This document shows, piece after piece, positions 7,990-15,161 of a stretch of DNA of 35,217 bases. A program made the translations under genes and the position numbers. Origin of the DNA: Leptolyngbya sp. (lineage in GTDB: Bacteria > Cyanobacteriota > Cyanobacteriia > Phormidesmidales > Phormidesmidaceae); contig QBLT01000017.1 in the NCBI GenBank assembly GCA_003249105.1, positions 1 through 35,217 of the forward strand, read 5' to 3'. Positions within the stretch are counted from its first letter, which is position 1, and each line of letters begins with the position of its first letter. The notes below the pieces were generated by a model that saw only the letters and a list, made by a program, of their open reading frames with translations, was not told the DNA's origin and did not search any database.

Positions 7990-9122
7990 CCAAAACCCTG
8001 CCCCTGGCCAAATCTAACCCCCACCCCCTAGAGCCCTTTATTCAAAAGCTGCTGAAGGCCGAGGCGCTGCTGCCCGACTCCGAGAGCAACGTGCTCGAGG
8101 TGGTGGGCATTCTCAAGAGCTACGGGGTAGTGCTCGATGCCTACTCCAAGAACCTGATCTACATCGCTGACCATCAGTTCTTGGTGCTATTTCCCTTTTT
8201 CAAATATTTCAACGGTAAGGTGACCCTGCCCCAGCTGCTGCGCCACTGGTGGCACGATCGCATTAACTTTGAGTACGCCGAATACTGCATGAAAACCATG
8301 CTCTGGCACGGCGGCGGCAAAATGGACGAATACCTCGACAGCGACGACTTTTTGCAGCACTGCCAGGCCGCCGTTGCCGCCAAGATCAAAACCAATCTAC
8401 CGATTCGAGCGCTGAACGGTCTGTTCCCCGACTTTTTGCCCGAGCAGGTGCGTCAGCTCGCCTACTACAGTGCCCTAGGCCAGTTCTGGCGGGTGATGAG
8501 CGATCTGTTTATCGACCTATCCGACGCCTACGATGCGGGCAAGGTGCAGACTATTCCCCAGGTGGTGGCCTTCATCAAAGCAGGGTTGGTGGCGGCGGCG
8601 GCAAACCCCATCAGCTATGCCGTCGAAATCAACGGCACCAGCTACGAGCTGCTGCCCAAGTCCGCTGGGCTGACATTTTTGATGGATGTGGCGGTACCCT
8701 ACGTGGAGGCAGTATTCTTTCGCGGCACGCCGTTTTTGGGCACAGTTTCCTACAATGCTCAGGCTAACCAAATCTCTGCCGACCAGGGCCGCTTTGACTA
8801 TGGCGCGCTCTATGCCGACCCCCTACCCATTGGCGGGGCGGGCATTCCTCCTACGCTGCTCATGCAGGATATGCGCCACTACCTGCCCGACTATCTGACA
8901 GCCTTCTACCAATCCAGCGGTCGGGGGCTCGACGATGTGCGAGTCAAGATCTGCCAGAGCTTCCAAAAATCGATGTTTTGCGTCACCAGTGCCTCGCTGC
9001 AAGGCTTGCTGCCCCACCCTGCCGACACCCAAGATCCCCGCGAGCAAGCTGCTAATCACACCTTCCTCTCCGGGTGGATGGATCGCCTAGCGACTTCCCG
9101 ACTGGATGTGGTACAGCTCTGA
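7986..9122 (+). CDS. cupA: CO2 hydration protein CupA (ChpY)
   Basis: The protein has 378 residues and belongs to the ChpX/ChpY (CupA/CupB) family found only in cyanobacteria. It has no membrane helices. The most conserved-looking part is the stretch around residues 77-105, with HWWHDRINFEYAEYCMKTM and then LWHGGG, rich in His and Glu that could bind a metal; published NDH-1MS structures place a zinc-dependent CO2 hydration site in CupA. The protein caps the NdhD3/NdhF3 arm and converts CO2 to bicarbonate directionally. Because it sits with ndhF3-ndhD3 it is CupA rather than CupB, which goes with ndhF4-ndhD4. Its ATG lies inside the ndhD3 stop (ATGA overlap). No cupS gene follows; the next gene is on the other strand. 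Confidence 0.93.
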   Translation: MTKTLPLAKSNPHPLEPFIQKLLKAEALLPDSESNVLEVVGILKSYGVVLDAYSKNLIYIADHQFLVLFPFFKYFNGKVTLPQLLRHWWHDRINFEYAEYCMKTMLWHGGGKMDEYLDSDDFLQHCQAAVAAKIKTNLPIRALNGLFPDFLPEQVRQLAYYSALGQFWRVMSDLFIDLSDAYDAGKVQTIPQVVAFIKAGLVAAAANPISYAVEINGTSYELLPKSAGLTFLMDVAVPYVEAVFFRGTPFLGTVSYNAQANQISADQGRFDYGALYADPLPIGGAGIPPTLLMQDMRHYLPDYLTAFYQSSGRGLDDVRVKICQSFQKSMFCVTSASLQGLLPHPADTQDPREQAANHTFLSGWMDRLATSRLDVVQL

Positions 9123-9202
9123 GAAGGCTTGTCAAGCGACCCATAAAATGACCTGGTAAAAGCCGAAGCCAAACTGAGCCTTGGTTATCTATGTTTTATG
9201 TT

Positions 9203-10618
9203 TCAAGTGTCTGTACTGTCTTGACCCTGAACGCGGTGGCGCTCGGCCAGTTGCAGCAGCATTTCTTCGTGCATTTGGCGGGTGATGGGGTAAAAGCGGG
9301 TTAATAGCATTGACATGGCTAACAGCACCATCGGTACCGGGCCAATAAAAATACGGATTGCCAGCAGGGCCGCGTCCGACTGCTGGGTCGCTTCGCTGAC
9401 AAACCCCGAAAATTGCAGTGCCAGGCTGACCAAAAACAGTCCCAGGGCCAGACCCACCTTTTGTAGCAGGGTCATAAAGGCGTAGAAAATTCCCTCGCGC
9501 CGCTGGCCGGTTTTGATCTCGTCTAGCTCAATCACATCGGGCAACATCGCCCAGGGCACCACGTAGGCGGTGGCCACCCCAAAGCTAATCACAATGCACA
9601 GCAGGTAGAGCGCCGCCACCTGCCCCGGCTGCACAAAGAACAGCGCCATCTGGGCAATAATCCAGGTGCCGATGCCAATGTAAAACACCTCCTGTTTGCC
9701 TAGACGACGGCTGAGGTAGTTGACGACTCCCATCATCAAAATGGCGGTGCCCTGTACCAGCAGCGCCGCTAAAAAGTAGGAGTCAAGCCCCATCCAAAAG
9801 GTGGCGTAAAAGGGAATGATGCTGGCGGTCATTTGCAGGGCCAGCCAGGCAAACAGATAGATGCCGACCACAAACACAAAGGCCCGGTTGGCAAATACCA
9901 CCTTGATCTGCTGAAAGAAGGGTAGCGCTACTTCGTCGGTGGGGCCGGGTTGGAGGGCGTTGCGCTGCACCGCGTAGGGGTAGGTACCCCATACACACCA
10001 CAGCAGCGGCAGCACCGACAGCACCGCACAGATGCCCCCTAGAACTAGGTACTGCTGACGCTGGTCAGCAATCACCTGGGTGATCACGAGGCCGAGGCCA
10101 AGGGCGGCGATCGCCCCAAACAGCGACGACCCTAGCCGAAAGGCCGTCAGCTCGGTGCGCTCGTCGTAGTCCTTGGTCAGCTCGGCGGTGAGGGTGGTGT
10201 AGGGCAAATTCACCACCGTATAAAACACCTGAAACAGCAGCGACATCACCACGTAGTACCAAAACCGAGCGGCATCGCTCTCCCACCCGGGCACCACCCA
10301 GGTGAGAAAAAACGTCACCCCAAAGGGAATCGCCCCCAGCACAATCCAGGGATAGCGGCGACCCCAGCGGGTGCGGGTTTTGTCGCTCAGGTAGCCAATG
10401 AACGGGTCATTCACCGCGTCCCAAATGCGGCCGATCGCCAGTACCGACCCCGCCGCCACCGGGCTCAGGCCTGCCGCCGTCGTCAAAAAGATCAAAAACG
10501 AAAACGCCAGCAGGTTGGCGGTCATCCCTGGGCCAATGTCTCCTGCCCCAAAGGCCAGCTTGCCCCACAGGGAAAACTTGGCGGGGGCAGCGGCGGGGGA
10601 AGGCGCGTTAAAAGCCAT
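9203..10618 (-). CDS. MFS transporter of the GPH (sugar:cation symporter) family
   Basis: The protein has 471 residues and about 12 predicted membrane helices. The signature WDAVNDPFIGYLSDKTRTRW near residue 66 followed by GRRYPW is typical of the glycoside-pentoside-hexuronide:cation symporters (MelB-like), with the conserved Asp pair used for cation and sugar binding. The family imports sugars or related compounds with Na+ or H+; the substrate cannot be read from sequence. It is a single gene, convergent with cupA (80 bases between stops) and divergent from the phosphoribosyltransferase. The ATG at 10618 is preceded by AGG 7 bases upstream. Cyanobacterial members are mostly uncharacterised, so a role in sugar, osmolyte or lipid-like solute transport is open. 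Confidence 0.85.
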   Translation of the reverse strand: MAFNAPSPAAAPAKFSLWGKLAFGAGDIGPGMTANLLAFSFLIFLTTAAGLSPVAAGSVLAIGRIWDAVNDPFIGYLSDKTRTRWGRRYPWIVLGAIPFGVTFFLTWVVPGWESDAARFWYYVVMSLLFQVFYTVVNLPYTTLTAELTKDYDERTELTAFRLGSSLFGAIAALGLGLVITQVIADQRQQYLVLGGICAVLSVLPLLWCVWGTYPYAVQRNALQPGPTDEVALPFFQQIKVVFANRAFVFVVGIYLFAWLALQMTASIIPFYATFWMGLDSYFLAALLVQGTAILMMGVVNYLSRRLGKQEVFYIGIGTWIIAQMALFFVQPGQVAALYLLCIVISFGVATAYVVPWAMLPDVIELDEIKTGQRREGIFYAFMTLLQKVGLALGLFLVSLALQFSGFVSEATQQSDAALLAIRIFIGPVPMVLLAMSMLLTRFYPITRQMHEEMLLQLAERHRVQGQDSTDT

Positions 10619-10864
10619 AGATTACCTGCTTAGTGAATCCACACTCGATACTCGATCGATGAAAAGGCAACAGCTCAGGGGACAATAATTTCAAAGGCGT
10701 CCTCAGTGTATTATTTCCCCATCGCACAATGCTCTAAACCGAGTCCAGCTTAGGAACTGTAGCGCTTCCCTAGGCAAAACTCTACACTTGGGCTTAAATC
10801 TACCTGGGCTTAGAACGGGCTGAGCACAGCGGTCTGTTGGGGGCTACTCCAAAGGAGGATGGAC

Positions 10865-11392
10865 ATGGCTGATTTTTACGTAAGCTGGGACGATTACCAC
10901 CGAGATATTGAAAAGCTAGCGATTCAAATCTACGAGTCGGGCTGGGAATTCAACCAGATTGTCTGCCTCGCCAAGGGGGGGCTGCGCATTGGCGACACCC
11001 TCTGTCGGCTGTTCGATGTGCCCCTGGCAATTTTGTCCACGGCCTCCTACGGCGGGGCCGATGGTCGCACCCGCGGGTCGATTACCTTCTCCCGCGATCT
11101 GAGTATGACCACCCCCAGCCTGGGCAGCCAGGTGCTAATCGTCGATGACCTAGTCGATTCAGGCTACAGCCTGAAGAAATCCCTAGCCTGGCTGCACCAC
11201 AAATATGGTTTCTATATTGAAGATGTGCGGACGGCGGTGCTCTGGTACAAGGCCGAGTCGATCATTAAACCTGACTACCACGTAGTCTATCTGCCCGACA
11301 ACCCCTGGATTCACCAGCCCTTTGAACGCTACGAAACCATGACCCCCGCCGAGCTAGCGGCTAGTTATCAGCCTCAGCCGGAACCGGCGTAG
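10865..11392 (+). CDS. Phosphoribosyltransferase (purine PRTase-like)
   Basis: The protein has 175 residues and a type I phosphoribosyltransferase fold. The PRPP-binding motif is QVLIVDDLVDSGYSLKKS at about residues 95-112, with the two acidic residues and the Ser/Gly loop. An upstream CLAKGGLRIGDTLCRLF resembles the region before the flexible hood in hypoxanthine/xanthine-guanine enzymes. The family transfers ribose-5-phosphate from PRPP to a nucleobase in salvage; the base is not certain. The start is decided by the ribosome binding site: AAAGGAGG ends at 10858, so an ATG at 10859 has no spacing, whereas ATG 10865 has six bases. The 3' end overlaps the convergent TPR gene by 32 bases. A regulatory PRTase role is possible but nothing here shows it. 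Confidence 0.88.
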   Translation: MADFYVSWDDYHRDIEKLAIQIYESGWEFNQIVCLAKGGLRIGDTLCRLFDVPLAILSTASYGGADGRTRGSITFSRDLSMTTPSLGSQVLIVDDLVDSGYSLKKSLAWLHHKYGFYIEDVRTAVLWYKAESIIKPDYHVVYLPDNPWIHQPFERYETMTPAELAASYQPQPEPA

Positions 11393-12539
11393 CGGGTTGA
11401 GTCGGGGCAAGCTGGGCCGGGGCTGCCGAGGCTGCCGGAGGGCCGTAGAGGCGCTGGTAGCCCCAATACCCCCCCAGCAGGGTCACTAGGGTGAAAGAAA
11501 TAATGCCCCCCGTGCGGCACAGCCCGTGAATGGCTCTAGAGGCGCGCAGGGCGCTGAGGTAGTCTCCCTGCTGGTAGGCCTGGCGCAGGTTCATGGCACA
11601 GGCCAGGGCTGGAATCCCCAGAGGCGGAAAAATCACAAAGGCGGTCAGCAGCACCCGACGCCACCAGGCGGGCAGGCAGGGCTGCCCCTGAAACACTTTG
11701 TAATGGCCGCGCCACTCGACCACCGACTGATCTTGCACCTGACCCGTGAGGTCGAAGCTGTAAACGTCATCCATTTGCCAGCTAATGAGCAGGGCGCGAA
11801 TTTGATCGGGCAGGGTGAAGTAGTTGAGCCCTACCCCCACCGGGCGGTAAATCTGAATGCGGAGGCGATCGTCTTGGTACTCGGCCTCAACGATAATTCG
11901 TCTGAGTCCCAGCTCCGCCTGGAGGCGTTGGGAAAGGGTGCGATCGCGGTGCATCTGCTGAAAATGGTGCAGCTTCAGCCGCGCCTGATCGAGGTTGAGA
12001 TCGTTGCAGAGAGCCAGCTCCCAATCGTGGGCGGCGGCGGTGGGCTGATCCAGCTGCTCGTAGGTGTGGCCTCGGTGCAGGTAGGCCTCGGCCAGGTTGG
12101 GGTTGGCGGCGATGGCGGCATCAAAATCGGCCAGGGCAGCGGTGTAGTTTTGCTGTCGAAAGTGCAGTAGCCCCCGGTTGTAGTGAATGAGAGCATGGCC
12201 CGGCTGATGCTGCAGCGCCTGGTGCCAGTCGGCCAGGGCCAGGTTATCTCGCCCCTGCTGGCAATGGAGCAGGCCACGATTGCCGTAGGCGCGCACGCTG
12301 GCAGGATCAAGGTCGATCGCCTTCGAAAAATGCTCCAGCGCCGCCGTCGTATCCCCCCTTTGCCAGTGGGCCTTACCCAGCTCAATGTGGATGTCGGCTG
12401 GATAGGGCGAGTGATCTAGAACCTGGGGCAACAGCGTCAGCGCTACCTCAACGTTGCCCTTGCGTATTTGGGTTAAGGCCTGTCGGTGGCGATAGCGAGC
12501 CTGCTGACGACGTAACCAGGGAGTGAGGTAGAGTCCCAT
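11361..12539 (-). CDS. TPR protein with C-terminal CD225/dispanin-like membrane module
   Basis: The protein has about 392 residues. Residues 20-180 hold four to five tetratricopeptide repeats (for example AYGNRGLLHCQQGRDNLALA and AYLHRGHTYEQLDQPTAAAH), which bind protein partners. A middle domain (about 195-285) is not recognised. The C-terminal part has a hydrophobic segment with FPPLGIPALACAM, then LRQAYQQGDYLSALRASRA, then a second helix (IISFTLVTLLGG). That order matches the dispanin/CD225 family: a hairpin helix, a GDY-type basic linker with ASR/ASK, and a membrane helix. A short Ala/Pro tail ends the protein. The start is uncertain: ATG 12539, or an in-frame TTG at 12572 that adds 11 residues. 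The TPRs probably face the cytoplasm at a membrane. Function unknown. Confidence 0.8.
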   Translation of the reverse strand: MGLYLTPWLRRQQARYRHRQALTQIRKGNVEVALTLLPQVLDHSPYPADIHIELGKAHWQRGDTTAALEHFSKAIDLDPASVRAYGNRGLLHCQQGRDNLALADWHQALQHQPGHALIHYNRGLLHFRQQNYTAALADFDAAIAANPNLAEAYLHRGHTYEQLDQPTAAAHDWELALCNDLNLDQARLKLHHFQQMHRDRTLSQRLQAELGLRRIIVEAEYQDDRLRIQIYRPVGVGLNYFTLPDQIRALLISWQMDDVYSFDLTGQVQDQSVVEWRGHYKVFQGQPCLPAWWRRVLLTAFVIFPPLGIPALACAMNLRQAYQQGDYLSALRASRAIHGLCRTGGIISFTLVTLLGGYWGYQRLYGPPAASAAPAQLAPTQPATPVPAEADN

Positions 12540-12580
12540 AAACCTTGAGAATATGTGGTGGAGGAGAAGCAACCAACCCC

Positions 12581-12715
12581 ATGATCTCTTCGGAAATTGA
12601 CCGTGTCAGTGAAGCGTTACAAGAACGTAACGGAGCATTCGGGCTCGGCAGTCGCTGTTCTAAAGGATCGCTGACCGATTACCGCGATCGCCCCCCTCGG
12701 CGGAAGGATTTGTAG
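12581..12715 (+). CDS. Possible small protein of 44 residues
   Basis: An open frame from ATG 12581 to TAG 12715 encodes a charged 44-residue peptide starting MISSEIDRVSEALQERNGAF and ending DRPPRRKDL. It fills most of the gap between two minus-strand genes and points away from the TPR gene. GAGGAG lies 14 bases upstream, a rather long spacing. Codon choice is similar to neighbouring genes. I do not recognise it. It may be a genuine small cyanobacterial protein or chance. Confidence 0.3.
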   Translation: MISSEIDRVSEALQERNGAFGLGSRCSKGSLTDYRDRPPRRKDL

Positions 12716-12737
12716 AAAAATTTGCCTATATGAGGAT

Positions 12738-13361
12738 CTATAGGGGCTCGCCGCCTTCACCCTGGGCGACCTTGAGAGCCACTGAGGCAACGGTCAGGGT
12801 GAGCCGCGCCTGCTCCAGACCTGACAGCGAGTCCCAGTCGGTCGCCGGAATTGCCCGCAGGTTAAGCTCTAAAATCTCGCCCCGGCCATCGCGCAGAGAG
12901 TAGGCCAGCGGGCGAGCCAGCACCGCCAGATCGTCAGCATTCCAGCCGGGCAGCACGTCATCTACGCACTGTACCAGCTGCTCGATCAGAGGTTGACCGC
13001 TGCGGGCCAGGGCTGCCGCAGAGCTGGCTAGACGGTGCAACAGATCGCCAGGGACGCGACTCTGAAACTGTCGCAGCTGCTCCAGCACCGGATTCACGGT
13101 CGGCTGAACCTCGAAGTCACCTATCTGGGTCGCCATCTGGGCCGATAGGACTTGCCATCCCGCCGCGATCGCCGCATTCAGCTCTCCACCGTCGAGGGCG
13201 TCAAACTCCGTCTCTAAGCTGGCCAGGTAGGCTTCGGCCTCGGGAGCCAGCGGTTGCCAGGGATACCCGGTTTCGGGGTTGAGAATACTGGCAAGCAAAT
13301 CGTGTTCAGTGGCCATGGCGGGCTCAGCGGCGGAGTTAGAAGACGGAGAGGACTGATTCAT
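12738..13361 (-). CDS. Unrecognised helical protein downstream of the FHA-CHAT gene
   Basis: The protein has 207 residues. It has a Ser/Asn-rich N-terminus, then mostly helical sequence with no membrane segment or signal peptide. Distinct stretches are LLASILNPETGYPWQPLAPE (about 22-41), VLEQLRQFQSRVPGDLLHRL, and PLAYSLRDGRGEILELNLRA near the C-terminus. I know no family for it. It lies 102 bases after the FHA-CHAT gene on the same strand, in the order phosphatase, FHA-CHAT, this gene, so it may be a partner or substrate of that system; this is inference from position. I choose ATG 13361; an in-frame TTG at 13394 would add 11 residues. Neither has a strong ribosome binding site. Confidence 0.7.
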   Translation of the reverse strand: MNQSSPSSNSAAEPAMATEHDLLASILNPETGYPWQPLAPEAEAYLASLETEFDALDGGELNAAIAAGWQVLSAQMATQIGDFEVQPTVNPVLEQLRQFQSRVPGDLLHRLASSAAALARSGQPLIEQLVQCVDDVLPGWNADDLAVLARPLAYSLRDGRGEILELNLRAIPATDWDSLSGLEQARLTLTVASVALKVAQGEGGEPL

Positions 13362-13463
13362 AGCGTTATCTACAGATGCACAAGAGGGTAACAAAGCCTG
13401 ATGACTGTGGATACAATGCGCGGCTGGGGGATTCCGTACGGGGCGGACATTTTCCTGGTTTCC

Positions 13464-15149
13464 CTAGCAGGGCGGGGACGATTTGGGGCTACCCTCAAGG
13501 GTAAATTCCATCAGTTCGCCCTCGGGACTGCCAAACCGAATCGCCGTGCCCAGGGTCAGCGGCACCTCGGCCCGGTGGACGTGGTGCCAGCCGTGGTTGT
13601 CAAAATAGTACGAGCCATAGCGAGAGCGATCGCGCAAATAATAGTAGGTCTCTTGCACCCCATTCTCAAACTGCGTGCGACAGAAAATTTCGGCATGCTG
13701 TCCCGAAACCCAGGGCTCCAAAATTACCAGGTCATTGTCGGGTAGTCGTCCCACCCGTAGGTAGCCGTCGTAGAGCCGCCACAGGCGACTCGGGGTGGCC
13801 AGGCAGCGCAGCACCACCGATTGGGTCATGCGCAGATCTTGCCCCGGCAGCTGGGTCACAGCCAGGGCCGCCTCGCGCAGCAGATGCCCCTCAAACTGGG
13901 GGTGCTGATACAGCACCGGCAGCGTCCAGGCCGGGTGGTTGAAGCGGTAGGCGGTCAGCAGGTGTTGTCGGGCCAAGGCCACCGCCTGGGCGACTGGCTG
14001 GCGCTCGGCTAAGCCCCGAGCCAGCACCTGAATAAAGCTCAGCGCCTCCTCGTCAGCAATGGAGTCGCGCATGGCCAACACCGCCGGTACTCCGTGGTGC
14101 AGCAGCACCTCCGCTAGACTGCTGCGGGGAATGACTTGCTGCTGTTGCAGGTCGGGCTGAGCCCCCCAACAGGTGTTAAACACCGCCAGCCGAATGCCGT
14201 TGTGAGCTAGCCCCTGGGCCAGCTCCGTGCCGCTGAGGCTGCCCCCCTGGCGCAAAAACAGCATGCCGCCATCCGGGGCAGGCACCCCATGGCCCGCGTA
14301 GAAGAACACGTTAAAGTAGCCAGTTTCTAAGGCCTTGAGCAGAGTTTTGGCATCGGGTTCGAGCAGGGTTTGCACCTGGCAAACCACCGGGCTTGCCCCC
14401 TGGTAGCTGAGGCGAGAGGCACTCAGCTCTAGCAACTGCTTCAAAGCCTCGGCTTCCTGAGGCAGTTGTAAGACCGGCTCAGTGCCGCCAGCATGAGTGC
14501 CGGGATCGTCCTGGCCCAGCACCAGCAGAATGCGCAGCGAGGTATCCAGTTCCGCTTCAGGCAGCGGTTCGACGGTGCTGGCGGTGCGGCTAAACAGCAC
14601 CTGCGGCCCCAGCGACAGGGCCGGGCAGCCGGGCTGGGGCTGCATAATTTCCCAGGGCAGGCTGATCAGTTCGGGGGGGCGCACCTCTAGCCGCAGCTTG
14701 AGCGGACGATTTTGGCCGATCGCCATGCCCAGACTGCGCTCTAGAGTCTGACGAATGGGGCCGTCAAACAGCCACTCCCACAGGCTCACCCCCAGCCCCT
14801 GCATCAGCCGCCCGGTATAGCCGGCGGCCTCTGCCGCCGGAGCGACCCGATCGAGCAGATCGTCGAGGTGAAACTGGGGCACGTAGGCCGAGGGCACGTG
14901 GGGTACCTGGGGCAGCCCCCGCAGCGAAAAAAACTGCTGCCAGCTCTCCCAGATTTGGGCCATTTGGCCATCCCAGAGGCGATCGTGGTGGGCATAGCCC
15001 CCCGGAAACGGACTCTCTAGAACCCAAATGGCATAGTGAGTGGAGTCCGCCTGGGTGAGGCGATCGATGGCAAGGCACAGGGTGAGGTCATCGGATGACG
15101 GCATAGGCAGGCCTAGGGCATAGGGCCGAGTAGATCGGGCTAGGGGCAT
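13464..15149 (-). CDS. CHAT caspase-like protease fused to a C-terminal FHA domain
   Basis: The protein has 561 residues. Residues about 20-425 are a CHAT domain: an N-terminal part with ELISLPWEIM, then the catalytic His287 in FYAGHG and Cys327 in FNTCWG, 40 residues apart, so the protease dyad is intact. Residues about 455-555 are an FHA domain: LRVGRLPDNDLVI, WVSGQHAEIF and DRSRYGSYYF. FHA domains bind phosphothreonine peptides; the Arg of the GR motif, the Ser and the His are present, but the usual Asn before Gly reads Tyr, so binding may be altered. The expected role is a protease positioned or switched by phosphoproteins. It starts 12 bases after the phosphatase stop. ATG 15149 is kept because of that spacing; ATG 15104 is an alternative. 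Confidence 0.88.
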   Translation of the reverse strand: MPLARSTRPYALGLPMPSSDDLTLCLAIDRLTQADSTHYAIWVLESPFPGGYAHHDRLWDGQMAQIWESWQQFFSLRGLPQVPHVPSAYVPQFHLDDLLDRVAPAAEAAGYTGRLMQGLGVSLWEWLFDGPIRQTLERSLGMAIGQNRPLKLRLEVRPPELISLPWEIMQPQPGCPALSLGPQVLFSRTASTVEPLPEAELDTSLRILLVLGQDDPGTHAGGTEPVLQLPQEAEALKQLLELSASRLSYQGASPVVCQVQTLLEPDAKTLLKALETGYFNVFFYAGHGVPAPDGGMLFLRQGGSLSGTELAQGLAHNGIRLAVFNTCWGAQPDLQQQQVIPRSSLAEVLLHHGVPAVLAMRDSIADEEALSFIQVLARGLAERQPVAQAVALARQHLLTAYRFNHPAWTLPVLYQHPQFEGHLLREAALAVTQLPGQDLRMTQSVVLRCLATPSRLWRLYDGYLRVGRLPDNDLVILEPWVSGQHAEIFCRTQFENGVQETYYYLRDRSRYGSYYFDNHGWHHVHRAEVPLTLGTAIRFGSPEGELMEFTLEGSPKSSPPC

Positions 15150-15161
15150 AGGGGAGGGTAG

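Noticed and set aside
11526-12170. Open frame of 214 codons antisense to the TPR gene
   Set aside because: The TPR and membrane motifs on the other strand are clear; this frame has shadow-type composition.
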